This document shows positions 55,887 to 64,000 of a DNA stretch of 64,000 bases, one piece after another; the first letter of the stretch is position 1, and every line of letters starts with the position of its first letter. The DNA is taken from contig JBAZID010000001.1 in assembly GCA_041651995.1 (NCBI GenBank), positions 310,001 to 374,000 of the forward strand. The letters run 5' to 3'. The notes below the pieces were generated by a model. It saw only the letters and a list, made by a program, of their open reading frames with translations. It was not told the origin of the DNA and made no database searches. The DNA comes from Sulfuricella sp. GTDB taxonomy: Bacteria; Pseudomonadota; Gammaproteobacteria; Burkholderiales; Sulfuricellaceae. The position numbers were made by a program, and so were the translations under genes.

Positions 55887-57380
55887 CTAGCCCTGTTTCT
55901 TCAGCGGCGCCGGACAGGCCAGGCTGGTGGCCGGAATCACCACCGCCTCGATCCCTACCGGCAGAAAATCCTGCAACTTGCTCACCATCGCCTCCCACTG
56001 CAGCACGTAGCCGCGGCTGTGGAACGCGCCCATCTCGCCGCCGTCCTCGGCACCGTGGCGAATCTCCGCCAGGCAGGCCGGGTGCAATACGCCGCAGGGG
56101 CGATCGCCGTAATGGCTGGTGAAAAACAGCGGCTTGGCGGTGCTGCAGCGGAACACCGCCACGGCGCCCATGTCCGTTTTCGACAGGCGCGAGTAGCGGA
56201 TGCAGCCGGCCTGGGGTGGTTTTTCCTGGGTCGGATGATCCTTCTGCACGATGCCGGCAAAAATGCAGTCGCTGGCATCGAGCCACTCGCACACGGTCTT
56301 GCGCAGCACGGTGCAATACTCCAGCCGCATCAGGCCGGTGGCAGTGCTGACATCGCGGAACAGGCAATCGCGCGCGCTCAGCGCCGCCACGGCGGAGCCG
56401 GAAAACTGCGCCACCACTCTGGGCGCGGCCACGTTGCGGAGAAACAGGCGGCCATGCTGGCAATTGACGGTGGCGGAAAAGGCAAAGCCCTCGATGTGGT
56501 AATCCTTGTGCGCTGACAGGGTGGCCGGGCCGGTGAAGCGGATCGCCTGCTTGCTCCTGTTGCGGATGCGATAGCTGGCGGCATCCTCGGTAATTTCCAC
56601 CAGCGCCTGATATTCCGGTTTGGCGCGGTCTGCCCACTTGATCTCGGTGATGTCGCCGGGGAAGAAACCCGGCTGGGGCTCGGCGTACAGCAGCAGGGTG
56701 CGCGGGTGATGATGCCCCTGGCGCCAGTCCGGGGTGCGGAAGTCCACCGTGCGGCGCGCGGCATCGTCGTAGCTGCCGGGGAAACACGGCATGCCCTGCG
56801 GGGTGCCCTGCACCCAGTCCCTGCCGCCCAGGCAGGCCGCCGGATGTTGAACCGCCCGCGAAGGATGCCGCAGATCCAGCGTCAGCGCAGCCAGGCCGGG
56901 GTGGCGCGCGGCCTCCGACGGAATGTTCATGTCCGGCTCGGGGCTGACGCCGAAATCGCGCGCCGGCAGCAAGGGCATGTTCAGCCGGGCCGTGGTGGCC
57001 ACCCTTTGCCAGCCCTCGGCGATCTCCACCTCCACATCGCCCACCGCTTCGGCAATCTCCTCCACCACCCACGGCGTGCCCTTGCCCTGACGCCACGCCA
57101 CGCCACGGGCGATTTCCTCGCGGCGTCCCTTGGCCTCGTGCGAGACCAGGCGCACATCCAGCAGCCGGGCAAAATACGGCAGCACCCAGTCCTGGCAGGC
57201 CAGGCCCTCGGGCGGCGTATCAGGGAAGCTGTCGGCGTGCAATTGCTCCAGGGTGTGCTGGATGGCATCGAGCAGGCCGCCAAACGCGTCCAGGTAATTT
57301 TCCAGATCGCCGTTGTCGCGCTCGCGGTAGATCGCCGGCAGGGACTGATAGAGGCGGGAGCCGTGCACTGTGGTGGTCAT
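55887..57380 (-). CDS. Phage tail protein I-like baseplate protein (eCIS)
   Basis: 497 residues. The N-terminal 120 residues follow P2 gpI-type tail proteins: QSLPAIYRERDNGDLENYLD, LDAIQHTLEQLHADSFPD, LPYFARLLDVRL and KGTPWVVEEIAEAVG. The remaining 350 residues are strand-rich with many His/Arg/Cys and resemble a beta-helix or fibre-adaptor (DYHIEGFAFSATVNCQHGRLF). In phage tails gpI joins the baseplate to tail fibres, and a similar position is likely here. Its ATG overlaps the stop of the upstream baseplate-J gene. The DUF6519 gene starts 264 bp downstream. Confidence 0.8.
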   Translation of the reverse strand: MTTTVHGSRLYQSLPAIYRERDNGDLENYLDAFGGLLDAIQHTLEQLHADSFPDTPPEGLACQDWVLPYFARLLDVRLVSHEAKGRREEIARGVAWRQGKGTPWVVEEIAEAVGDVEVEIAEGWQRVATTARLNMPLLPARDFGVSPEPDMNIPSEAARHPGLAALTLDLRHPSRAVQHPAACLGGRDWVQGTPQGMPCFPGSYDDAARRTVDFRTPDWRQGHHHPRTLLLYAEPQPGFFPGDITEIKWADRAKPEYQALVEITEDAASYRIRNRSKQAIRFTGPATLSAHKDYHIEGFAFSATVNCQHGRLFLRNVAAPRVVAQFSGSAVAALSARDCLFRDVSTATGLMRLEYCTVLRKTVCEWLDASDCIFAGIVQKDHPTQEKPPQAGCIRYSRLSKTDMGAVAVFRCSTAKPLFFTSHYGDRPCGVLHPACLAEIRHGAEDGGEMGAFHSRGYVLQWEAMVSKLQDFLPVGIEAVVIPATSLACPAPLKKQG

Positions 57381-60115
57381 AATACGAACTCCCTGGTCTG
57401 TACCGTCACGCTCGAAAGGGCCGCGTCCAGGATCAGCACCTGTTCAGGCGCGGGCTGAACGAGCCGGATCTGGCCGCCAGCGCTTTTGAGCACGCGCGGC
57501 TGCGGGGTGATGGCGGCGAAGGCCGAGCCGCCGATCAGGCATTGGGAATTGAGCACGCCTTCCACCGCCTCCACCACCGCGATCACCTCGCTGGGGTAGA
57601 GCGGCTGTCCCAGCCGTCTCTGCTTGAGGGCAAAAGCAGCAAGGAGCGCGGCCTGAACATCAGCCTGCACCTCCTCGGGCACATACTGGCTGCTGTCCAC
57701 CTGAACGGAGATGTCGAGATCGAACGGCACCGCCACATGGTTGACCACCTCGACCCGCGTGCCCGGCAGATCGTGGGCTTCGAGAAAATCCCGCAGCGTG
57801 GTGGCCAGCTCGCCCAGCGCGCCGCCACCGGCGGGCACCACCACGACGCGGATGCGCTCCTGTTGCGCGCCCTGGTTGGGCAGGCGCAGGGCGCGGGCCT
57901 GCCACACGCTGCTGTTGCGCTCGGCCAGGCGTCCGTAATCCTCCACCGAAACGGCCCGCTCCAGCGTAAACAGCGCTGCCGGGGCATTGCTGCGCAGCGA
58001 AGCGACCGGCTCGCGGTCATTGCCGCCGCTGGCCGCGACTGGCTGGCGCACCTTGTCGATCAGCACATGCGGCTTGACCGGTTTTTCCAGGCTGCCGGCG
58101 GCAAGGTTGCCGCCCAGCCCGGCGCCGCTGCGGTAGCTCACCCGGATGTTGCTGGAGCCGGTGGGCAGACGGCGGCCATGCTGTCCGTCGCCAAAGGCGA
58201 TCTGGACATGGCCTTGCTCGCTGAGACGGGCGGTGTAATGCGCATCCGTGGGCTCCGAATCGTCCAGGGCGGAGACTTGCTGCCAGGCCTGCTCGCCAAC
58301 CTTTACTTCGATGGCGGCCGCCACGCCTGCCGCCATGGCGCTGTCGGCAATGAAGGCGACATCCTTCTCGGCCAGCGTGAAATCCTGGAAGCTGCGGGTG
58401 GCATCCCCGCTGCCCAGGATTTTTGCCGGCTTGCCCTCGCCGTGCCCGGCCATCGCCACGTTGGCGCGCACCACGGTATTGCCCAGGGTGTAGCCGTCAG
58501 CGCCAGGAGGCATGCCGTCGAGCGTGATGGCGCCGCTGGCGGGGTCCACGGCGCTCAGTTTCGCCGCCCAGCCCTTGAGGCTGGCACCGCTGCCGTCGAG
58601 CTGTTCCAGCACCACGCGGCGGCCTGCCTTGAGCAGGACAGGCCAAGTGCCGCTGGCGGGCATTTCCAGCAGCAATGGCGAGGCGAGGGCCGTGGCATTG
58701 ACGTTGTAATCCTGCGGGCGAAGGCTGTCCTGCATCGGGCCATAGAGGCGCAGCAGCGTAACGGGGGCAGTCACGAAGCGGAGGGTGAAATCGGCCTCGC
58801 GCCTGAGGACTTCCTTCACCACCAGCACGCTGTACTGGCCGGGAGCGGTTTCGCCGATCACCCGGTCGCCGCCGGCAAGATCGCCCGGGCTGCCGGGAAA
58901 CACGAAATCGCCTGCCGGCAGCGCCGCCGCGACGCTGGCAGCCGCCGCCGCGCCCTGCGGCACCATGTAGAGTGCACCAATGCCAGCCGTGGCCTCGATC
59001 TGCTTGTAGCTGCTGGTGAATCCGTATTCAGAGGAACTGTGGGTGCTGATGAGCGCGCTGGAAGGCGGGCTGGAAGCGCCGCTCGCCGTCGTGCTGATGT
59101 CGAGATACTGCGCCGGAAAACGCAAGACAGCGGTGCTGTCGGCACTGATTTTCTGCACGCGATAGAGCGCCGTGCCCGCGCCAGGCAACGATGTACCGGC
59201 CAGTTTCACGCTCTGTCCATCCACTGCCGCGACGGTGTCGTAGCGCCAGCCGCCCTGCTGCCAGGCGATGCGCTCGCCGGCTGCCAGCCCATGCCCTTCT
59301 GGCAGGCGGATCACGCCGCTGCCGTTGAGGCTGGGTTTGTGGATGCTGGCCGGATTGAACCACAGCCAGGCATCGCCGCTGTGCCAGCCACTCCAGTCGT
59401 CGCCGGTATTGACGGCCGCCAGGGTGAGCTGGCCGCTGGCGCTGACTGCGCCTGCCTTCACCACATGGCATGTGCCCGTCGCCGCATTGTGGAGCAATGC
59501 CAGCGCGCCGGCCGATACTTCCTGCTTCCCGCCCAGCTGCCACTGCGCGCCGGACAAGGGCGCCGGCGACCAGTCCCAGTGATGCGGATGCAGTTCATTC
59601 AGGGATGCAGCGGCCTCGATATCGTCCAGGGTCTCGAACAGGATGGGCGCACCTGTTTTGGGGGTGTGACTGACCTGGAAGCCCCTGGCCAGCGTGCCGC
59701 CCTGGCCGGGCTTGGCCAGGAGCACCAGCGGCGTGCTGGCCGAGGCCGGTGGAGCCGGGTGGTAGCCGATCATCTCCACCAGCCGGCGCACGTTTTCCCA
59801 TTGCGTGGCCGTGCCGAGGTAGCCCTCGTTGGCACAGGCGTCGAGGTATTCCGTCAGCACATGCGCGGCACGGGCGAAACTGCGCCCGATCTCCCAGCCC
59901 CACTCGCGTTGCAGCGCGCCATATTGCGCCTCCAGGCGGGCATTGCGCTGCGCCGTGGTCTCGCTGGCCGGGATGCCGGTATCCAGCGCGCTCCAGGCGG
60001 GGAAGCGCGCCAGCAGCTCCTGGCGCAGATCCTCGAGATAAGTCGCCGCGTTGCCGTCCACGTAGCGGAATTTCTTCAGGCCGGCGCGGTTCCAGCGGGT
60101 CAGGTCGTAGCTCAT
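57377..60115 (-). CDS. Large baseplate J-like protein (putative baseplate assembly protein)
   Basis: 912 residues from MSYDLTRWNRAGLKKFRYVD at 60115; the open frame extends to 60709 only by reading out of phase through the neighbouring gene. The N-terminus (YLDACANEGYLGTATQWENV, RRLVEMIGYHPAPPASAS) and the C-terminal RAVSVEDYGRLAERN, LGELATTLRDFLEAHDLPGT and VVEAVEGVLNSQCLIGG are typical of the long gpJ/gp6-like wedge proteins of eCIS. The middle is Ser/Gly-rich and beta-structured. Wedge subunits form the ring around the spike and hold the sheath in its primed state. ATGA overlaps link it to genes on both sides. Confidence 0.88.
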   Translation of the reverse strand: MSYDLTRWNRAGLKKFRYVDGNAATYLEDLRQELLARFPAWSALDTGIPASETTAQRNARLEAQYGALQREWGWEIGRSFARAAHVLTEYLDACANEGYLGTATQWENVRRLVEMIGYHPAPPASASTPLVLLAKPGQGGTLARGFQVSHTPKTGAPILFETLDDIEAAASLNELHPHHWDWSPAPLSGAQWQLGGKQEVSAGALALLHNAATGTCHVVKAGAVSASGQLTLAAVNTGDDWSGWHSGDAWLWFNPASIHKPSLNGSGVIRLPEGHGLAAGERIAWQQGGWRYDTVAAVDGQSVKLAGTSLPGAGTALYRVQKISADSTAVLRFPAQYLDISTTASGASSPPSSALISTHSSSEYGFTSSYKQIEATAGIGALYMVPQGAAAAASVAAALPAGDFVFPGSPGDLAGGDRVIGETAPGQYSVLVVKEVLRREADFTLRFVTAPVTLLRLYGPMQDSLRPQDYNVNATALASPLLLEMPASGTWPVLLKAGRRVVLEQLDGSGASLKGWAAKLSAVDPASGAITLDGMPPGADGYTLGNTVVRANVAMAGHGEGKPAKILGSGDATRSFQDFTLAEKDVAFIADSAMAAGVAAAIEVKVGEQAWQQVSALDDSEPTDAHYTARLSEQGHVQIAFGDGQHGRRLPTGSSNIRVSYRSGAGLGGNLAAGSLEKPVKPHVLIDKVRQPVAASGGNDREPVASLRSNAPAALFTLERAVSVEDYGRLAERNSSVWQARALRLPNQGAQQERIRVVVVPAGGGALGELATTLRDFLEAHDLPGTRVEVVNHVAVPFDLDISVQVDSSQYVPEEVQADVQAALLAAFALKQRRLGQPLYPSEVIAVVEAVEGVLNSQCLIGGSAFAAITPQPRVLKSAGGQIRLVQPAPEQVLILDAALSSVTVQTREFVL

Positions 60116-61287
60116 CCCAGGCGTCCTCCATGCATGACCAGCCGGTAATAACCGCGTTCGGGGCGGGCGGGGTCGTTGTCGCACACGGCGATCTTCAGGC
60201 CCTTGAGTTCGACATGGCCGGTCTCGGTCTGATCGGCGAACTGGCTGCCGATGCGCTTGAAGCGGTTGACGCACACATGGGCCACGCCATCCAGGGCCAT
60301 CAGCGCCTGCACCAGATCGCTGGCATGCAGATCCTCGCCAAAGCGCAGCCTGCCGGGCTCGAAGAAGCCGCCCGGTTCCATGCCCAGCGCCTGGCGGGCG
60401 CTCTCGCGCACCTCGGACTGGAAAAACTCCGGCTTGACGCGCAGCGAGACAGAGAGACTGATCCCCACCGGGATCGCGTCCAGCAACAGCACCTCCTGCC
60501 CCACCATGCGATAGGCATCCAGGAAGGGGCGCAGGATGGAGCGGAAGCTCGGATTGGCATCCCAGTCCGGCACGCACAGGCCGCGCTCGGCGTGAAAGAT
60601 TTCGACTTCGCTTTTCAGCTTGCCGGGCAGCCCGGGCGGCGTGACATCGAGCGGGGTATTGCGCCAGTTGATCAGCGCCACGCGCACCACAAACCACGAT
60701 CCTCCCCACTGCTGCGAGGCCGCGGCCCGCAGCACCAGCGGATGATCTTCCAGGCGATGGGCGTAATCCTCCAGCGTCACCATGCGGCGCTGGGTGAATA
60801 TCTCGCGCGGACCGGCGCGGCGGGCCTGCTCCATCGCTGCCGGATTGCTGAACCAGTAGGCCTCCAGCAGTTTTCTCTGTTCGACCGGGTCGGCTTCGCC
60901 GGGGTCGATCTCGCCATGGGCCTGGGCCAGGCGGATGGCATCGTAGGCGATCATCGACAACAGGCGCCGCACCGATTCGGGGCGGCGGGCTGTCGCCAGA
61001 TAGCCCTCGCCGGCAACGCGGTCGAGCATGTCGGAGAGCTGGTCGAGCATTGCCGCCAGCTGCTCGACCAGCACCACTTCCATGTCCGCCGGCGTCCAGC
61101 GCGTGCGCTCGGGGAAACGCGCCGCCAGCTCTTCCAGCATGAACAGGCGGAAGCCGTCGTAATCGCGCACAGACCAGTCGAAGTCATCGCCCACCCTGGG
61201 CAAAGGCAGCGGCAGGGATACCTTGCGCTCCCCGCAATCGGGGCAGACGCCCGCGAAATTCAATAGCGGAACTGGAGTCTCGGCCAT
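60112..61287 (-). CDS. Short baseplate J-like protein
   Basis: 391 residues. It shares the J-type helical start with its neighbour (MEVVLVEQLAAMLDQLSDML, RVAGEGYLATARRPESVRRL) and the C-terminal ASDLVQALMALDGVAHVCVN block. It begins with a CPDCGERKVSLPLP segment, a single CxxC pair that could bind metal only with partner residues. Two unequal J-like genes in a row are typical of several eCIS operons. The gene follows gp25 by 7 nt and overlaps the 912-residue J protein by 4 nt. Confidence 0.85.
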   Translation of the reverse strand: MAETPVPLLNFAGVCPDCGERKVSLPLPLPRVGDDFDWSVRDYDGFRLFMLEELAARFPERTRWTPADMEVVLVEQLAAMLDQLSDMLDRVAGEGYLATARRPESVRRLLSMIAYDAIRLAQAHGEIDPGEADPVEQRKLLEAYWFSNPAAMEQARRAGPREIFTQRRMVTLEDYAHRLEDHPLVLRAAASQQWGGSWFVVRVALINWRNTPLDVTPPGLPGKLKSEVEIFHAERGLCVPDWDANPSFRSILRPFLDAYRMVGQEVLLLDAIPVGISLSVSLRVKPEFFQSEVRESARQALGMEPGGFFEPGRLRFGEDLHASDLVQALMALDGVAHVCVNRFKRIGSQFADQTETGHVELKGLKIAVCDNDPARPERGYYRLVMHGGRLG

Positions 61288-61294
61288 GGCTGCC

Positions 61295-61672
61295 TCACGT
61301 CAACGCAATTTCATAGGACTCGCCCTGCCCGATGGTGGACAGGGCGTAGCTGATCACTGCAAACATTTTTTCCTCCTCGCGGCGCAGCTCGACTTGCAGG
61401 GATTTCGGATCGACCTCGCCGCGCAGGGCATCGCCGAGAGAATCGGTGAGGCGCTTGCGCAGGATCTCTGCCAGCACCGAGTCATTCGGCTCGAAGATCA
61501 CGGCGCGGATGCCCGCGCCGAACTCCGGACGGAACACGCGCTCCCCCGGATCGGTGAACAGCACCTGCACGATCTGCTCGCGCACGTGATCGCGGCGGCT
61601 GGACGTGGCCGCCCCTGCCGCGCCGATGCGCAGCGGAAAAGCCAGATAGGACGGATCGATCAGGCGCGGCAT
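61295..61672 (-). CDS. gp25/GPW baseplate wedge protein
   Basis: 125 residues. The gp25/lysozyme-like wedge fold is shown by DHVREQIVQVLFTDPGERVF, FRPEFGAGIRAVIFEPND and the C-terminal ISYALSTIGQGESYEIAL. In T4 and R-type systems gp25 starts sheath assembly from the baseplate. Its size is right for the family. It lies between spike and J genes with short spacers. Confidence 0.92.
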   Translation of the reverse strand: MPRLIDPSYLAFPLRIGAAGAATSSRRDHVREQIVQVLFTDPGERVFRPEFGAGIRAVIFEPNDSVLAEILRKRLTDSLGDALRGEVDPKSLQVELRREEEKMFAVISYALSTIGQGESYEIALT

Positions 61673-61685
61673 GGCTAATCTCCTT

Positions 61686-62504
61686 TCAACTCGTCATCAC
61701 CTTGCTGGACAGGCTGCTCATCTCGCCCTGCGGGATGGGCGGCCCCGAGGGCCCCATGCCCGTGGGGTGGATATGGGTGGCGAACAGGGCCAGAAAACTC
61801 GGCCCCTTGATCACCGGTTCGCCGCCCTGGCCGCCCAGCATCACCGCCGAGCCTTCCACCGTCACCGTGGCCGAGGCCTTGACGTTGACGCCGGACGCGC
61901 TCATTTCGATCTTGTTGCCATTGGCGTCCTGCACCGTGGTGCCGCTCGCCGTCATGGTCAGCTTGTTGCCGCTGGCATCCTGCACTTCGACCTTGCTGCC
62001 CTGGACATCCAGCGTGACCTTGGCGCCGTTGGCGTCGGTAAGCAGGATCGTGCCTTGCGAATCAATGCTCATCTCGCTCCCGGCGGGGTGGTGCAGAATG
62101 AATTTTTCCTGGCCGGAGGCATCGTCGAACTGCAGGCGGTGGCCGGACGGCGTCTTGAGCAGGCGCGTGGTCGGCGGCGCCAGCGCCGCCTCGGACGGCA
62201 CGTCGCCGCCGGCCTGCCAGAAGGTGCCGGTCCAGATCGGATGCGACAGTTCGCCTTCCTCGAATTCCACCCACACCTGGGCACCGGCCTCGGGCACCAT
62301 GAACAGCCCCTGATCGGCCAGGCCGCCAAACGGCAGGCACGGCAAGGCCCAGCCGGTGACGCTGTCGCCCAGGATCGAGGGCACGCGCAGCTTGATCCGG
62401 CCCAGCTGCTCCGGATCGCTGTTGTCCACGACAAAGCCCCGGTATTTGCCGTAGTACTTGTTCTGGATCTGGCGTGCCAGTTGTTGCAGCAGTTCATCCA
62501 TCAT
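61686..62504 (-). CDS. gp5/gpV-like central spike protein
   Basis: 272 residues from the ATG at 62504 (an ATG at 62501 is adjacent; AAGGA lies upstream). The N-terminal OB-fold reads YYGKYRGFVVDNSDPEQLGR and GQVWVEFEEGELSHPIW-like text, i.e. the VgrG/gpV base. It is followed by beta-helix repeats (TLDVQGSKVEVQDASGNKLT, TVQDANGNKIEMSASGVNVK). The C-terminal tip reads ATHIHPTGMGPSGPP, where the HIH pair matches the His-x-His metal apex of P2 gpV and similar spikes. It would form the trimeric needle that pierces the target membrane. No separate PAAR gene is seen nearby. Confidence 0.9.
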   Translation of the reverse strand: MMDELLQQLARQIQNKYYGKYRGFVVDNSDPEQLGRIKLRVPSILGDSVTGWALPCLPFGGLADQGLFMVPEAGAQVWVEFEEGELSHPIWTGTFWQAGGDVPSEAALAPPTTRLLKTPSGHRLQFDDASGQEKFILHHPAGSEMSIDSQGTILLTDANGAKVTLDVQGSKVEVQDASGNKLTMTASGTTVQDANGNKIEMSASGVNVKASATVTVEGSAVMLGGQGGEPVIKGPSFLALFATHIHPTGMGPSGPPIPQGEMSSLSSKVMTS

Positions 62505-62511
62505 GATTCCT

Positions 62512-63642
62512 TCACAGCACCCCGGCCAGTACGCTGCCCGCCGTCGGCACGTTGTCGCCGTAGGCATTGCGCAGCAGGGTGAAGCCCTGGTTGTAGCCAT
62601 CCGCCGAAAAACGGTGGTTCACGCTATCCACGTAATACGTTCCAGCCAGCCAGTCGCCCACGCCGTCCACCGCCACCGGCAGGCCCACCTGCAGCACATG
62701 GCCGTACTGGGTGCCGTCGAGATCGCCCTCGGCGCGCACGCGCAGGGCATTCTCGTTGGCCTGGCGCTGGGCGCGGGCCTGTAGCTCGGATTCGTTGCGC
62801 CCGCCCTGGCGGCTCATGCGCCAGGTGAAGTCGCGCAGTCCGGCACCCTGGCTCTCGGCGCTCTGCGTGCCCATGAGAGGCAGGTCTGGCGCGACCGTCT
62901 GCTCGCTGACCGCGTCCCCTTCGCTGGCGGCGAGCTGCAGCATCACCCGCTCCGGCCGGTGGCCGTCCGAACGCGCCGAAAAACGGCTGCAGTGGGTGTC
63001 CGGCCCGGCATAGACCAGAACGGTTTCCTGCGGCGCCGCGCTCACCCGCAGCGGGCCGAAGTAGATCTGGCCGGCATGGAAAATCAGCTCGTAGCCATTG
63101 GCCTCGGCGCGTTCGCGCAGGAAGGCGATGTCCGTCGCGTCCTGGTTCAGCACCAGGCCGGACTGGCCGCTGCCCGAATCCGGATGGGGGGCAAGGCCGT
63201 AATCCCCGGCGATGGCGGCGAGAATCAGCAGGTCGGTCGCCGGCGCATCCGCGCCCCAGTTGCGGCGGCGCTGTTCACGGTCCAGCGCCAGCGAATCATC
63301 CTGGCATTCCACCGTGACGCTGGCCTCGCCGGCATTGCGCGGATAGTCGGCCGCCACCTCGCGCACGTAGCCGCGGAACACCTCTTCGCGGCGTGACCCG
63401 AAAGCGGCCTCGATCCTGAGCGTGGCCCAGCTCGCGAACACGCCCGCATCCTGCACCGACCAGCGGCCATGCTCGTCGCGCCGCGTCTCGAAGCGCAGCC
63501 GGGCGGTGGCAGCGGCATTGCGCGATGCCGCCACCGTCACCTCGCTGAGGAAGGGGTAAAAATCGGCGATCTCCCGGCCCATCACCGTGATGATGCATTC
63601 GGCCGGTTCGCGCTTCTTGCCGCTGAGCATGTCGAGCAGCAT
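62512..63642 (-). CDS. gpD/gp27-like spike hub protein
   Basis: 376 residues. The phage late-control gpD (VgrG N-terminal, gp27-like) fold is indicated by IADFYPFLSEVTVAASRNAA, FRGYVREVAADYPRNAGEAS, DATDIAFLRERAEANGYELI and FHAGQIYFGPL. It forms the ring linking the tail tube to the spike. In Afp the hub and spike are fused as Afp8; here they are two genes 7 nt apart. The LysM gene precedes it by 3 nt. Confidence 0.9.
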   Translation of the reverse strand: MLLDMLSGKKREPAECIITVMGREIADFYPFLSEVTVAASRNAAATARLRFETRRDEHGRWSVQDAGVFASWATLRIEAAFGSRREEVFRGYVREVAADYPRNAGEASVTVECQDDSLALDREQRRRNWGADAPATDLLILAAIAGDYGLAPHPDSGSGQSGLVLNQDATDIAFLRERAEANGYELIFHAGQIYFGPLRVSAAPQETVLVYAGPDTHCSRFSARSDGHRPERVMLQLAASEGDAVSEQTVAPDLPLMGTQSAESQGAGLRDFTWRMSRQGGRNESELQARAQRQANENALRVRAEGDLDGTQYGHVLQVGLPVAVDGVGDWLAGTYYVDSVNHRFSADGYNQGFTLLRNAYGDNVPTAGSVLAGVL

Positions 63643-63645
63643 CGG

Positions 63646-63933
63646 CTACTCCCTCGCGCGCGGAATCAGGATGATCCGGCCCACCTGCTCCTCGGCCAGC
63701 AGCATGGCCGCATGGGCGAATTCCGGATTGGCATCGGCAATGCGCCACCACAGCCGGTCATCGTTGTAGTAGTGGCGCGCCAGGTGATCGAGGCGGTCGC
63801 CGCTCTTGACCACATGCTCGACCACGCCGCTTGCCGCGCCGATGACGCGCGGCCGCACGCCGGGAAAACGGCTGCCATCCTCGCCAGCCTCGAACGCCCT
63901 GGCATTTTCATAACGCGAGCCTTTGAGAAACAT
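63646..63933 (-). CDS. LysM-domain baseplate/tube adaptor (Afp7-like)
   Basis: 95 residues. The LysM motif is HVVKSGDRLDHLARHYYNDD followed by RLWWRIADANPEFA, as in gpX/gp53-type tail proteins. In Afp/PVC systems the equivalent protein sits between tube and spike hub. Its ATG is immediately next to the stop of the partial upstream gene. Confidence 0.9.
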   Translation of the reverse strand: MFLKGSRYENARAFEAGEDGSRFPGVRPRVIGAASGVVEHVVKSGDRLDHLARHYYNDDRLWWRIADANPEFAHAAMLLAEEQVGRIILIPRARE

Positions 63934-64000
63934 CTAGAACCCTCCTCCTATCGCCGTAGCGATGGTATTCCCGGTATTCAGGGCCGCCATCGCCAACTGG
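63934..64000 (-). CDS. C-terminal end of an upstream eCIS gene (partial)
   Basis: The last 21 codons read QLAMAALNTGNTIATAIGGGF-stop, with the rest outside the window. The hydrophobic, glycine-rich end is not diagnostic. By position before LysM it would be a tube-related or adaptor gene. Confidence 0.5.
   Translation of the reverse strand, partial: QLAMAALNTGNTIATAIGGGF

Noticed and set aside
57542..60148. 868-residue plus-strand open frame
   Set aside because: Antisense shadow of the 912-residue baseplate J gene.
60116..60709. N-terminal extension of the large J-like gene
   Set aside because: The extension reads the neighbouring short J-like gene in a different frame. The start at 60115 overlaps its stop by 4 nt and begins the conserved part.

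Overview
The window looks like a chromosomal segment of a high-GC betaproteobacterium, probably of the Nitrosomonadales type. That placement is inferred from gene order and protein style, not from a database match. Supporting cues are the kinase/phosphatase pair beside yicC and rph, the rpsU-yqeY-dnaG-rpoD macromolecular synthesis block followed by a CAT-anticodon tRNA, and groES-groEL under a CIRCE operator.

Region 1 (1-11.8 kb) holds signalling and envelope genes. In order these are the end of rph, a PP2C phosphatase broken by a 5-bp tandem duplication, its partner Ser/Thr kinase, yicC, a CHASE2 adenylate cyclase with a TPR/beta-barrel protein and a FecR-domain exported protein, an Aer-like chemoreceptor, and an SDR oxidoreductase next to a truncated quinone-oxidoreductase remnant.

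Region 2 (11.8-26.3 kb) is mostly housekeeping and accessory genes: aroC, a Uma2 nuclease-fold protein, an MFS permease, a cytochrome / FadL-type porin / DUF2892 / TetR set, clsB with its EEP partner, two toxin-antitoxin pairs (Phd/PIN and HicAB) with a vestigial third fragment, a DUF938 methyltransferase, selO, an acyltransferase, msrB, and a signal-peptidase-like protein that lacks the usual catalytic lysine.

Region 3 (26.3-37.5 kb) is a defence island on the minus strand. Seven genes are packed with short gaps or overlaps, in the order DUF4143 ATPase, hsdM, hsdS, hsdR, YgjP-type metalloprotease, nucleotidyltransferase-fold protein, DUF262 protein. It ends at a terminator and abuts the 3' end of a tRNA gene.

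Region 4 (37.5-44.4 kb) contains tRNA(CAT), rpoD, dnaG, yqeY, rpsU and groEL-groES.

Region 5 (44.5-64.0 kb) is the baseplate, spike and cargo half of an extracellular contractile injection system (eCIS, relatives of Afp/PVC), transcribed right to left. It runs from a partial gene through LysM, gpD-like hub, gp5-like spike, gp25, two baseplate-J-like proteins and a tail-protein-I-like protein to a 1456-residue DUF6519 protein. After these come three DUF4157 (eCIS-core) proteins with near-identical N-terminal modules and unrelated C-termini: an M35-like metalloprotease, a Cys/His/Asp candidate and an unknown domain. A small protein with a C9 tract at its start closes the cluster. Sheath, tube and AAA+ ATPase genes would lie beyond 64,000. 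Intergenic spaces carry two families of dispersed hairpin repeats.
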